Part shown: piece after piece, positions 1 through 6,870 of the stretch
Position numbering within the stretch: the stretch's first letter is position 1
Layout: each line of letters begins with the position of its first letter
Origin: an archaeon
Lineage (GTDB): Archaea; Thermoproteota; Nitrososphaeria; Nitrososphaerales; Gagatemarchaeaceae
NCBI GenBank assembly: GCA_021822995.1
Contig: JAKAPN010000018.1
Location: 1-9,994 of the forward strand
Reading direction: 5' to 3'
Length of the DNA: 9,994 nt
The notes under the pieces: model-generated
Databases searched by the model: none
Seen by the model: only the letters and a program-made list of their open reading frames with translations
Told to the model about the DNA's origin: nothing
Position numbers and translations under genes: made by a program

Positions 1-258
1 AATCCCGACGAACTGAAGAAGCGGACGATCATTTCCCTGAACAAGATGGGATCGCAGAGGTTCTCTGACGAGCCTGGTGGTTACTCTCTCGACAACTGGG
101 CGAGAAGCATGAAAGTTCTGCTCGACGACTTCGAAGAAAAGATGGGCGAAGGGAGGCTCCCATCGGATTACTTTGTGAAGCGACGAGAGCTGAACGAGCT
201 TCTGTCGAGCCCGGTCCCGCCCTCTTCGATTGACGGGAAATCGCTGAAATCAAGCTGA
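1..258 (+). CDS. Unrecognised protein, 5'-truncated, N-terminal part of a frameshifted gene
   Basis: The reading frame is open from base 1, so the true start lies outside the window. It reads 85 codons and stops with TGA at 256-258. The visible protein is acidic and hydrophilic, with stretches such as YSLDNWARSMKVLLDDFEEK and LPSDYFVKRRELNELL, and codon third positions rich in G and C, as in real genes here. I do not recognise the family. The last residues (about 79-85, after SSIDGK) look like out-of-frame sequence, because a coiled-coil frame opens at 234 in another phase with no start codon of its own. One extra base in the GGGAAA run at 235-240 would join the two into one protein. I therefore read this as the upstream half of a single gene that is broken, or miscalled, in this sequence. 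Confidence 0.6.
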   Translation, partial: NPDELKKRTIISLNKMGSQRFSDEPGGYSLDNWARSMKVLLDDFEEKMGEGRLPSDYFVKRRELNELLSSPVPPSSIDGKSLKSS

Positions 259-716
259 AAATAACCGACGTCAACAGTAGGATAGAAACGGAGACGGGGC
301 GAATTGCGGCCAAACTCGCAGAGCTCGAGAACGAGCAGGCAGAATGCTCCGCCGAACTTGCAAGAGAGAAGGCGAGGATTGTCAACTTGGCTTCGGAACG
401 AAGCTCCAACTCGTTTTTCAGGCGCCTGCTCGCCAGGAAACCGATTGATTCGGAAGGCTCGAAAAGTCGGGTCGAGGAACTTGTGGCAAGGCATGGCGTC
501 TTGGACGAGGAGATACTCGGGCAAAAGAAGCTCCTGAAATCGGCCCAGCAGCGCTCTCCGGAATCTCCGCTCGCCGGAGATTGGCAGACGCTGGAATCAC
601 TGCAAACCTCGCTCGAAGCCTTCGAAAGCGAAAGGGAGGAGAGCCTGCAATTCGTAAGAATTCGGCAAGAATTCACGACCTCCATCGCTGACACAATAGC
701 ACAGATTCCTTCGTAA
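234..716 (+). CDS. Coiled-coil C-terminal part of the same frameshifted gene
   Basis: This frame opens after a stop at 231-233 and runs to TAA at 714-716. Between 234 and 386 there is no ATG, GTG or TTG, yet the translation there is a clear charged coiled coil (EIAEIKLKITDVNSRIETET and on through AAKLAELENEQ). The first usable start is TTG at 387, inside the protein. The rest is also helical and charged, with RVEELVARHGVLDEEIL and a second helical stretch ending LQFVRIRQEFTTSIADTIAQ. No membrane segment or catalytic motif is visible. The long serine-rich open frame on the opposite strand (29-694) is the usual antisense shadow of a Glu/Lys-rich coiled coil. Joined to the frame that ends at 258, the gene would contribute roughly 238 residues in this window. 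Function is unknown; a structural or scaffold role is only a guess. Confidence 0.6.
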   Translation, partial: REIAEIKLKITDVNSRIETETGRIAAKLAELENEQAECSAELAREKARIVNLASERSSNSFFRRLLARKPIDSEGSKSRVEELVARHGVLDEEILGQKKLLKSAQQRSPESPLAGDWQTLESLQTSLEAFESEREESLQFVRIRQEFTTSIADTIAQIPS

Positions 717-870
717 CCAAATGCCCTCTTGGACGCCCCGCTCGACTCATCGGGAGAAGCATCATCACCACATGGAACCCGGACCCGAAGAGGCGGTTCC
801 CGCCAACCGCCTGCCGCTCCAACTCTAGGATGAATTGCCCCTGACGGAGGCGCAATGAATCATATGCGCT
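717..870. other. Gap between converging genes with two inverted repeats
   Basis: The coiled-coil gene ends at 716 on the + strand and the CofE-like gene ends at 871 on the - strand, so two transcripts meet here. I see no gene. A perfect 8-bp hairpin lies at 791-812 (AGGCGGTT, 6-nt loop, AACCGCCT). A second inverted repeat at 850-869 (GCGCA...TGCGC, with ATGA/TCAT inside) abuts the stop codon of the CofE-like gene. Neither is followed by a clear T-run of the kind that ends archaeal transcripts, so a terminator role is possible but unproven. Confidence 0.4.
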
Positions 871-1629
871 TCACGAGAAGCCCAAGCTCCTGAGGAACAC
901 GTCGTCTTCCACGGATATGGCGAACCTTCCTCCACCATATTCTGCATCCTTGAATAACGACCTCTTCAGTCCGCGCACGAGTACAACAGGAGTCGCTTCG
1001 TCCGATTCGCCCATCAACACTTCCGCAGCCGAACTGAGATCGTCCGCCAGCGCCTGTGATGTCACCTTGAGCACGTTCCCGAAGAGGTCGGCCCTCCCGC
1101 GCATATCGAGCACAGCGTCAATCCCAGAAGCGGCTACGGCTACGCCTGTGGTCCCCCTGCGCGTCGGCGAAAGTCTGCTGTCGCAGACTATCACGCCAAC
1201 CGAGACGCCCCTCGAAAATCTCAGAACCTCTCTTATCCTCCTCGCTGATGCCTGCGGCTTTCGGGGGTATAGGACCACCATCCCGTGGTCAACGTTCGAT
1301 TTGTCAATCCCCGCGTTGGGGGTCATCACGCCGTCCTTGCTGGTAAGGATGAAACCAGGGATGCCTCCCAGCACGCCGTCAGACTCTCGGACGACGAGCT
1401 CGCAGAGCCTGGGGTCCATATGATGCACCGCAGCCAACTGTCCCGCCCTTGGGCCGGCGTGGACGGTGCTCAGGTTGACAACGCGCCCCTCAGAAATGGC
1501 GACGAACTTACTCGAGATTACCACTACGTCACCATCCCTGAGCTTGCCGCCGGCTCTTCGCCCGACGAGCTCAGCGACATCAAACCCGGCGTTCATCTTC
1601 GGCATTGTGACCGGGATAAGCGACAGCAA
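871..1629 (-). CDS. CofE-like protein (F420-0:gamma-glutamyl ligase family, divergent)
   Basis: True CofE is a GTP- and metal-dependent cytoplasmic enzyme that adds glutamates to coenzyme F420-0. This 252-residue protein has the family's length and order: an N-terminal LIPV strand, RDGDVVVISSKFVAISEGR (about 31-49), NAGIDKSN (105-112), GVIVCDSRLSPTRRGTTGVA (145-164) and LMGESDEATPVVLVRGL (205-221). D109 and D150 match conserved, probably metal-binding, aspartates. The usual DSxGRxxRxG reads DSRLSPTRRG, so the central Gly-Arg is Leu-Ser, and the usual SKxEGR reads AISEGR. It is therefore clearly in the fold family, but its substrate is less certain. Start choice: a GTG at 1653 extends the frame but lies inside the TATA box at 1654-1660. 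TTG at 1629 is 28 nt from the centre of that box, gives a normal N-terminus, and suggests a leaderless mRNA. ATG at 1605 is the other option. Confidence 0.85.
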   Translation of the reverse strand: MLSLIPVTMPKMNAGFDVAELVGRRAGGKLRDGDVVVISSKFVAISEGRVVNLSTVHAGPRAGQLAAVHHMDPRLCELVVRESDGVLGGIPGFILTSKDGVMTPNAGIDKSNVDHGMVVLYPRKPQASARRIREVLRFSRGVSVGVIVCDSRLSPTRRGTTGVAVAASGIDAVLDMRGRADLFGNVLKVTSQALADDLSSAAEVLMGESDEATPVVLVRGLKRSLFKDAEYGGGRFAISVEDDVFLRSLGFS

Positions 1630-1653
1630 ACAACTGGACGAGGCGTTGCCCAC

Positions 1654-1660
1654 TTAAATA
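1654..1660. promoter_or_regulatory. Shared bidirectional TATA box for cofE-like and gcvT
   Basis: TTAAATA on the + strand (TATTTAA on the - strand) is the only TATA-like element in the gap between the divergent genes. Its centre (1657) is 27 nt from the gcvT GTG at 1684 and 28 nt from the TTG at 1629 on the other strand. Archaeal TATA boxes centre about 26-27 nt before the transcript start, so both mRNAs would begin at or next to their start codons. No Shine-Dalgarno sequence precedes either start, which agrees with leaderless translation. Confidence 0.6.
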
Positions 1661-1683
1661 GAGTCGGCTCCCCTTGAAGTAAC

Positions 1684-2796
1684 GTGCCCAAGACGACGCA
1701 GCTCTATGATTATCATGCCGCCCACGCCAAACTCACAGAATTCGCAGGGTACGAGATGCCGCTGTGGTACACTACAACGACGGAAGAACACCTTGCGGTC
1801 AGAAACGCATCGGGAATCTTCGACGTGTCGCATATGGCCAGGTTCGTGGCAAAGGGAGAGCGTGCGACAGGGTTTCTGGAAGGCATGGTTCCCACCGCGG
1901 TCCAGGCGCAACCTCTAGGCAAGGCATTCTACACTCTCTTGCTGAACGACAGGGGCGGGATTATCGACGACTTGATCATCGAGAAGCTCGCGGCCGACAG
2001 ATACATGGTCGTCGTGAACGCAGCAAACGCCCAGACTGATATGCGTCACATGATGAGCCATGCCCCATCCGGGCTGACGCTTGACGACCTGACAGAGACA
2101 ACAGCCATGATTGCGGTTCAGGGCCCAGGCGCGGCTGCTTCACTGCAGCAGCTGGCTGACCTTGACCTAAGCCAGCTCAAGCGCTTCAGGTGCGCCGAAA
2201 CCAAGGTGGCCGGGGAGGACGCCCTCATCTCAAGGACAGGATACACAGGCGAAGATGGCTTCGAAGTCATCGTATACTACGCCTCGAAATCTACCCCCAA
2301 TGGCGCGTTGAAGGTATGGGAACGGCTTGCGGCTACGTCAACTCCATGCGGGCTGGGGGCAAGGGACTCGCTCAGGCTCGAAGCCGGCTTGCCTCTTCAC
2401 GGCTCCGACATCGACCAAGATACTGACCCCTTCGAAGCAGACCTCGCTTGGGTTATGACGGCCGGGAAGAGCGGGTACATCGGCGCTGACGCACTCTCCA
2501 AGTACAGGGACAGTGGCCCACGCGTCATTAGGAGGGGGTTGATCATGGAGGCAGGAGTGGCGAGGCATGGTTTCGACATCCTGGACGAGTCCGGCTCGCT
2601 TGGGAGTGTCACGAGCGGAACCTTCTCTCCGCTGCTACGGAAGGGTGTGGCGCTTTGCAAAGTGCGAAGCGACAACTCCGCCTACGGTACACATGTGGGG
2701 GTGCTCGTGCGCGACGTCCGTCAGAACGGAGCGATAACCAAGCCCCCGTTCTACGACGAGCTGCTTTACGGCTGGAAGCGCCAGAAGGGTAATTAG
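1684..2796 (+). CDS. gcvT: Aminomethyltransferase, glycine cleavage T-protein
   Basis: T-protein takes the aminomethyl group carried by the lipoyl arm of H-protein, releases ammonia, and passes the one-carbon unit to tetrahydrofolate or an archaeal pterin. The 370-residue length is normal. Family landmarks are in order: LTEFAGYEMPLWY (17-29), GIFDVSHM (44-51), GGIIDDLII (91-99, holding the catalytic aspartate at 95 or 96), AVQGPGA (144-150), RTGYTGEDGFE (184-194), GARDSLRLEAGLPLHGSDID (225-244) and the C-terminal beta-barrel region with SGTFSPLLRKGVAL. The start is GTG, with no ribosome-binding site, and sits 27 nt after a TATA box. gcvH follows 23 nt downstream on the same strand, as expected for a glycine cleavage pair. 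No gcvP (P-protein, glycine decarboxylase) or L-protein gene is in the window. Confidence 0.95.
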   Translation: MPKTTQLYDYHAAHAKLTEFAGYEMPLWYTTTTEEHLAVRNASGIFDVSHMARFVAKGERATGFLEGMVPTAVQAQPLGKAFYTLLLNDRGGIIDDLIIEKLAADRYMVVVNAANAQTDMRHMMSHAPSGLTLDDLTETTAMIAVQGPGAAASLQQLADLDLSQLKRFRCAETKVAGEDALISRTGYTGEDGFEVIVYYASKSTPNGALKVWERLAATSTPCGLGARDSLRLEAGLPLHGSDIDQDTDPFEADLAWVMTAGKSGYIGADALSKYRDSGPRVIRRGLIMEAGVARHGFDILDESGSLGSVTSGTFSPLLRKGVALCKVRSDNSAYGTHVGVLVRDVRQNGAITKPPFYDELLYGWKRQKGN

Positions 2797-2798
2797 TC

Positions 2799-2811
2799 TG
2801 CCGCGACGGCA
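2799..2811 (+). repeat. Small hairpin between gcvT and gcvH
   Basis: TGCCG, a 3-nt CGA loop and CGGCA form a perfect 5-bp hairpin between the gcvT stop and the gcvH ATG at 2820. It occupies the place where a ribosome-binding site would be, and none is seen. AT-rich TAATTAG at 2790-2796, which includes the gcvT stop, is about 27 nt before the gcvH start and could be a weak internal TATA box. Both are suggestions from spacing only. Confidence 0.25.
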
Positions 2812-2819
2812 CCTAATCA

Positions 2820-3230
2820 ATGGAGGTCCACGGATATCAGGTCCCTGAAGGGCTGTTGTACACCAAGGAACACGAGTGGGCCAAAAAGGAAGGGTCGGTT
2901 GTCAAGATAGGAATCACGGACTACGCTGCTAAAACGCTCAACGACGTAGTCTACGTCACTTCCCCCAAGCCTCATTCGACGGTGGAGAAATCCAAGTCCA
3001 TGGGCACTGTGGAGTCGATAAAGGCCGTGTCGGAGGTCTATTCTCCCATTTCCGGGACGGTTACGAAGGTCAACGCAGATCTTGACAGCCATCCCGAACT
3101 CGTCAACAAGTCGCCATATTCTGAAGGGTGGCTGGTGGAGGTAGCCCCGTCAAACTTCGCCACGGAAAGCAGGTCCTTGATGGATGCAGGCGCGTACGCC
3201 GCCTACCTAAACACCCTGCTCGCCAAGTGA
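2820..3230 (+). CDS. gcvH: Glycine cleavage system H-protein (lipoyl carrier)
   Basis: H-protein is the small shuttle that carries the aminomethyl group from P-protein to T-protein on a lipoyl-lysine. The 136-residue length is usual. The N-terminus has the typical YTKEHEWAK (14-22) and IGITDYAAKTLNDVVYV (30-46). The lipoylation site is GTVESIKAVSEVYSPISG (62-79), with K68 as the modified lysine. NKSPYSEGWLVEV (96-108) and the C-terminal helix with AYAAYL complete the fold. The ATG start follows gcvT by 23 nt, so co-transcription is likely. There is no clear ribosome-binding site. Lipoylation would need a lipoate ligase or synthase encoded elsewhere. Confidence 0.96.
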   Translation: MEVHGYQVPEGLLYTKEHEWAKKEGSVVKIGITDYAAKTLNDVVYVTSPKPHSTVEKSKSMGTVESIKAVSEVYSPISGTVTKVNADLDSHPELVNKSPYSEGWLVEVAPSNFATESRSLMDAGAYAAYLNTLLAK

Positions 3231-3244
3231 CCGAAAAGACACGG

Positions 3245-3252
3245 TTAAAATA
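3245..3252 (+). promoter_or_regulatory. TATA box for STT3
   Basis: TTAAAATA lies in the 48-nt gap after gcvH, centred about 30 nt before the TTG start of STT3 at 3279. This places transcription start at or a few bases before the start codon, so STT3 probably has its own promoter and a leaderless or near-leaderless mRNA, separate from gcvTH. Confidence 0.55.
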
Positions 3253-3278
3253 GCCCAGCGGGCGCTCGATTTCCGGAT

Positions 3279-5684
3279 TTGGGCACATTCGACACCCTCC
3301 GGTCTTTCGTGCGGCGCCCCACTGTCTCCCGCAGGGCGCTCATGGTTTCCATGGTGCTGGGAATCGTCTTCACAATTGCCGTCCTGATCAGGGCGTACGC
3401 CGCGAAATACGGTTTCTATCTAAACGAATTCGACCCATATTATGACTACTACGCCGCACAGCACATAGTCAACCTCGCGAACCAGCAGGGACTCTACGCG
3501 GCCCTCTTCGCCAATCCCGCCAACTGCGGTCCTACAGTTTACACGGCTTGCCACACTCTGCAAGGGTACTTCTACTGGCACGACATCCAGACATGGTTCC
3601 CAGTCGGAAGGAATGTCGCCGCGACCTCACAGGGAGGGTTGCAGCTCGCAGGCGCTTTCCTCTACCTGCTTGTCCACAACGTCTTTGGGGTCCCCATCTC
3701 TCTATACGACCTTCTGATTCTTCTCCCTGTCTTCTTTGGCGCGGTTACCGCCGTGATATTCTACTTCTTGGTGAGGAAGATCGCAGGGGACGCCGCGGGT
3801 CTCTTCGCCGCACTAGTGTTCGCCGTATCCCCGCCCCTCATCGAAAGAGGCAACCTGGGCTGGTTCAAGTCGGAGCCGCTCGCGATACTCCTGTTCGTCG
3901 GCGCCAGCTATCTGATGTTGAGCGTCTTTGACAAGGAAAGACCGGTGCGCAGTAGGGTCATCCGCGGCCTGGCAGGCGGTGTGATGATAGGCTACGCCAA
4001 CACCGCGTGGGGCGGCGGCGACTACTTCAGCGGAGCGTTCGCGTTGGTGTTCCTACTAATACCGTTCCTCAACTTGGATTTGGCAGGGCTTTCGCCTGCG
4101 GTCGTCACCTTCACTGCCGCGACGCTTTTCGTCAGCGCCATCGTTCCCAGGCCAGGCGTAGCCATAGTCACCAACCCGGTGGGGCTAATTATGATCGGAA
4201 GTACGCTCTTCGTACTCGTGGCGCAGTGGGCAAAGACCTGGACCAAGCCCACGGAATACAGGTCCACGCTCATCAAATTCCTCTTCGGCTTCGGACTCGG
4301 CGGCCTGGCGCTTCTGAGCTTCGGCCTGGTCGGAGGATTGACCCTGAGATATCTTACGGTGATTGCGCCCTGGGCTAGCGTCAGCAACGCCTTGGTCCGC
4401 TCAGTCGCAGAACAGGCGTCGCCTACAGGGGCCGACTACTTCACATCATATGCGATTTTGCTCATGTTCGGAATGGCTGGGGCGCTGATCGCTTTCAGGC
4501 GCCGAGGGGTCCCGATGATCTACGCGCTGGTCTTCGGTTTGACGGGGCTGTACTTCTCTGCCGCATTCTCCCGACTCCTGGTCTACTCTTCGGTCGCGCT
4601 TGGGATCTTGGGAGGCATCGGGTTCGCGGAATTGGCGTTCGCCATCGCCAAGCCCAGCTCTACGCCTTTGGTCAAGAAGAAGGCGGCCCCCACTTCTCGA
4701 AACGAGATGAAGGTGGTCTTCTCAATAGCTGTGATCGCTCTCATCGTTCTCCCCGCGGGCACGTACTGGATTCCCAACCCGATTCAGTGCACCTATAGTG
4801 GTCAGCTGTTCTGCAACAACAGCCCGGCCGACGCTGGAGTGAGCCTGGTAAACGGTGCCACGGTCTACTCCCGGTCTGCCTTCAGCGACTGGATTCAGAC
4901 GCTCCAGTGGGTAAGGCAAAACACGCCGACCAACTCGGTGGTGATCTCTTGGTGGGACTATGGATACTGGTTCGCTGTTATGGGCAACAGGACCACCGTC
5001 GTCGACAACGCCACCCTCAACAGCACGAGGATCGCCCAGGTGGGTCGGCTGCTGATGTCCAATGTCACCCAGGCTGCTGCTATGGCGGAAAACATGGGAG
5101 GCGGGCGACCAACATACGTCGCTATCTTCATCACGGGAAGTATCTTCCCTCTGACCAGTTCCGCTTCATCACAGCAATACTTCATCCTCCAAGTCCCGAG
5201 TGGGGGCGGCTTTACGGCGGGTGGTGGGGACGAAAGCAAGAAACAGTGGTTCATCCGCATCGGGGGCCTTAACGAGTCTCAGTACTTGGAGTGTCCAGGG
5301 ACTGGCCCAGGCGAGCTCACGTCAGCCGGGCAACCATGTACCACCACGGACGACTTCAACTTGACACCCTACGCCATGCAGAACAGCCTGTTCGGGCAGC
5401 TCCTCCCGTTCAAGCTGGCCGGATACCTATACTCGAGCGGGACGGGTAGTAGCGCCACGATAGCCTTCAGCCCCACCTACACGTTCGGGTCCAACGGGTC
5501 GCCGCCCATCGAAGCCTTCAGCTATCCGAGCAGCTTCAACTTCCCATCGAATAGCACGGGACCTTTCAGATTAGCTTACGTCTCTCCGAGCTTGTCGGCT
5601 GCTGAGAACGGCAACTCTCCATGTCCAGGGGCGCCATCTTTGCAGTGCTTCAACGCGATACTGGTCTATCAGCTGGTTCAGTGA
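3279..5684 (+). CDS. Oligosaccharyltransferase catalytic subunit, STT3/AglB family
   Basis: This membrane enzyme transfers a lipid-linked glycan to asparagine in N-X-S/T sites on the outer face of the membrane. The 801-residue protein has an N-terminal membrane region (first helix about 20-40, the last ending near 500) and a soluble C-terminal domain. Family landmarks are EFDPYYDYYAA (50-60, D52 as first metal ligand), SVAEQ in an external loop (E378), the hallmark WWDYG (558-562, binds the +2 Ser/Thr of the acceptor), and DNATLNSTRIAQVG (576-589) in the position of the DK/MI-type motif. In the second external-loop motif, normally D-x-D or D-x-E, I read K197-S198-E199 (in GNLGWFKSEPLAI), so its first acid is a lysine. 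The start is TTG, chosen because MGTFDTLRSFVRR precedes the first helix and a TATA box lies about 30 nt upstream. The C-terminal domain carries several sequons of its own. The tail overlaps nop10 on the other strand by 7 nt. Confidence 0.93.
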   Translation: MGTFDTLRSFVRRPTVSRRALMVSMVLGIVFTIAVLIRAYAAKYGFYLNEFDPYYDYYAAQHIVNLANQQGLYAALFANPANCGPTVYTACHTLQGYFYWHDIQTWFPVGRNVAATSQGGLQLAGAFLYLLVHNVFGVPISLYDLLILLPVFFGAVTAVIFYFLVRKIAGDAAGLFAALVFAVSPPLIERGNLGWFKSEPLAILLFVGASYLMLSVFDKERPVRSRVIRGLAGGVMIGYANTAWGGGDYFSGAFALVFLLIPFLNLDLAGLSPAVVTFTAATLFVSAIVPRPGVAIVTNPVGLIMIGSTLFVLVAQWAKTWTKPTEYRSTLIKFLFGFGLGGLALLSFGLVGGLTLRYLTVIAPWASVSNALVRSVAEQASPTGADYFTSYAILLMFGMAGALIAFRRRGVPMIYALVFGLTGLYFSAAFSRLLVYSSVALGILGGIGFAELAFAIAKPSSTPLVKKKAAPTSRNEMKVVFSIAVIALIVLPAGTYWIPNPIQCTYSGQLFCNNSPADAGVSLVNGATVYSRSAFSDWIQTLQWVRQNTPTNSVVISWWDYGYWFAVMGNRTTVVDNATLNSTRIAQVGRLLMSNVTQAAAMAENMGGGRPTYVAIFITGSIFPLTSSASSQQYFILQVPSGGGFTAGGGDESKKQWFIRIGGLNESQYLECPGTGPGELTSAGQPCTTTDDFNLTPYAMQNSLFGQLLPFKLAGYLYSSGTGSSATIAFSPTYTFGSNGSPPIEAFSYPSSFNFPSNSTGPFRLAYVSPSLSAAENGNSPCPGAPSLQCFNAILVYQLVQ

Positions 5685-5842
5685 CTTTCTTCGTAGGCCA
5701 GCGGGCTCCGATATCTGGCATACCTATCATCTGGTGAATATCGCGCAGGATGCACCGTGGCGGTCTTGCCCCCGCAGCTAGGGCACTTCTCTGACAGCGT
5801 GTATCTCCCACACTGGGCGCACTCCAGCATGAGGCCCTTCAC
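5678..5842 (-). CDS. nop10: Nop10, H/ACA ribonucleoprotein core protein
   Basis: Nop10 binds Cbf5 in the H/ACA particle that makes pseudouridine in rRNA. Translating the - strand from GTG at 5842 gives 54 residues: VKGLMLECAQCGRYTLSEKC, then PSCGGKTATVHPARYSPDD, ending RSPLAYEESH before TGA at 5680-5678. The zinc-binding pattern is C8-x2-C11 and C20-x2-C23, and CGRYTL plus HPARYSPDDRYARYR are diagnostic of the family. The GTG overlaps the eIF2-alpha stop as GTGA, with GGTGG at 5849-5853 as a ribosome-binding site 6 nt upstream, indicating coupled translation. ATG at 5830 is less likely because it removes the strand before the first cysteine. The gene is easily missed because it is so short. 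It is the last gene of the operon, and its end runs into the STT3 stop. Confidence 0.93.
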   Translation of the reverse strand: MKGLMLECAQCGRYTLSEKCPSCGGKTATVHPARYSPDDRYARYRSPLAYEESH

Positions 5843-6639
5843 GATGAGCCACCATACTTTCTGGAGATTTCTCGTTTGAAACTGAATGCGTCGTGCTTGC
5901 CTACGCCATCCTTGATTTTCTCGAGCACCGAGTCCATGGCCTTCTCAGCCTGTTTGTAATCGTCCGCCGTTATCCTGACCCTGTAGTGCGGAGCGCCTGC
6001 GTATGTGATGTGAACTTCTGCTGATGGGTCGCTGGCAGCCATGAGGAGGGTCTTCTTGACCTGCTCGATGCCTTCGGGCGACCTGGACGACACTTCGATC
6101 AGAGCGCCAACCTCGTATCGAGGGGGCACGATCTTCTCTTCGGCTATCTCGGCTACGGCTTTCGCTTCCTTTTCTGCGAGCCCAGCCGAGGCCAATCCCG
6201 CAGGACCGTTCCGCGCAGCGGTCTCCAGGGCACCGTAGAGGGTACCAAACTCCTCCTCAAGCTTGAGCCTGATCTCTCTTTCCCTGGCGTCATCGACGCC
6301 CAGCTTCGTCTTCACCGCGTCAATTATGGCGAGCGCGCGCTCCTCTCTCTTCCACTCGATGACTTTCGCACGCCTTTCTTCGTTGGTTACTTGCCTTAGG
6401 GAAAGGTCGATCTCCCTCCTGGCCCTGTTGACCCGTATCACCTTCAGTATGAGTTTCTGGGAGACCTTGGCAACCCTGTCGATATTCCTGACCCATCCGG
6501 TGGAAATCTCAGATACGTGAAGGAACCCGTTGGTTCCGTCGTACTGGTCGAGGTTGACATAAATGCCATGAGATGTAATCTCCCTGACGGTACATACCAC
6601 CACTTCGCCCGGGTCAGGAAGGGGTCTGTCAGCGCTCAT
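5839..6639 (-). CDS. Translation initiation factor 2 subunit alpha (aIF2-alpha)
   Basis: The alpha subunit of archaeal/eukaryotic IF2 helps the heterotrimer bind initiator Met-tRNA and deliver it to the small ribosomal subunit. At 266 residues it has normal length. An S1 RNA-binding domain spans about 8-85 (GEVVVCTVREITSHGIYVNL, then GFLHVSEISTGWVRNI, then VIRVNRARREIDLSLRQV). A helical middle domain (about 90-175) and a C-terminal alpha-beta domain (about 178-260, with VHITYAGAPHYRVRITADDY) follow. S46, in VSEIST, aligns with the region of the regulated eukaryotic Ser51, but the surrounding arginines are missing. The ATG start is 33 nt after rps27e, with no ribosome-binding site. AAATACT at 6661-6667 lies about 25 nt upstream on this strand and might be a weak internal TATA box. 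The end overlaps nop10 by 4 nt (GTGA). Confidence 0.95.
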   Translation of the reverse strand: MSADRPLPDPGEVVVCTVREITSHGIYVNLDQYDGTNGFLHVSEISTGWVRNIDRVAKVSQKLILKVIRVNRARREIDLSLRQVTNEERRAKVIEWKREERALAIIDAVKTKLGVDDAREREIRLKLEEEFGTLYGALETAARNGPAGLASAGLAEKEAKAVAEIAEEKIVPPRYEVGALIEVSSRSPEGIEQVKKTLLMAASDPSAEVHITYAGAPHYRVRITADDYKQAEKAMDSVLEKIKDGVGKHDAFSFKREISRKYGGSS

Positions 6640-6672
6640 ATCGGGCCGCTAAAACCGCGTAGTATTTGGCGT

Positions 6673-6870
6673 TTAACCCAGCCGTTTCACAATCGTCGCG
6701 AGGACCATGGATTTTCCGCCTTTGCTTTCTGCAAGCTTCCTTCCACATCCTCTGCACCCGATGTCCTTCGACGAATTAGAGAACACCACCCTTTCTTCAC
6801 CACAGTCAGGACACTTCACAAGGATGAAGGTGCTCCTCGACTTCGGAATCGGTTCTCTGTCGCGTTTCAT
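6673..6870 (-). CDS. rps27e: Ribosomal protein S27e
   Basis: This is a small zinc-ribbon protein of the archaeal/eukaryotic 30S/40S subunit. It has 65 residues with two CxxC pairs, C20-x2-C23 (KCPDCGEE) and C39-x2-C42 (GCRGCGRKLAE), and the family's end GGKSMVLATIVKRLG. The open frame extends upstream to 6936, but ATG at 6870 gives the standard N-terminus MKRDREPIPKSRSTF. It overlaps the rpl44e stop as ATGA (6870-6867) and has GGAG at 6879-6882, 8 nt before it. The upstream extension lies wholly inside rpl44e. The order L44e-S27e-eIF2-alpha-Nop10 is a well-known archaeal cluster. Confidence 0.95.
   Translation of the reverse strand: MKRDREPIPKSRSTFILVKCPDCGEERVVFSNSSKDIGCRGCGRKLAESKGGKSMVLATIVKRLG

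Noticed and set aside
29..694. Long open frame on the - strand, 221 codons
   Set aside because: Its serine-rich product is the typical antisense of a Glu/Lys-rich coiled coil on the + strand, which has better coding character.
762..768. Perfect C-box (GTGATGA) on the - strand, possible C/D guide RNA
   Set aside because: No D-box CTGA follows within a suitable distance on that strand.
673..855. Open frame of 60 codons on the - strand
   Set aside because: Overlaps the coiled-coil gene antisense, has no promoter and no recognisable motif.
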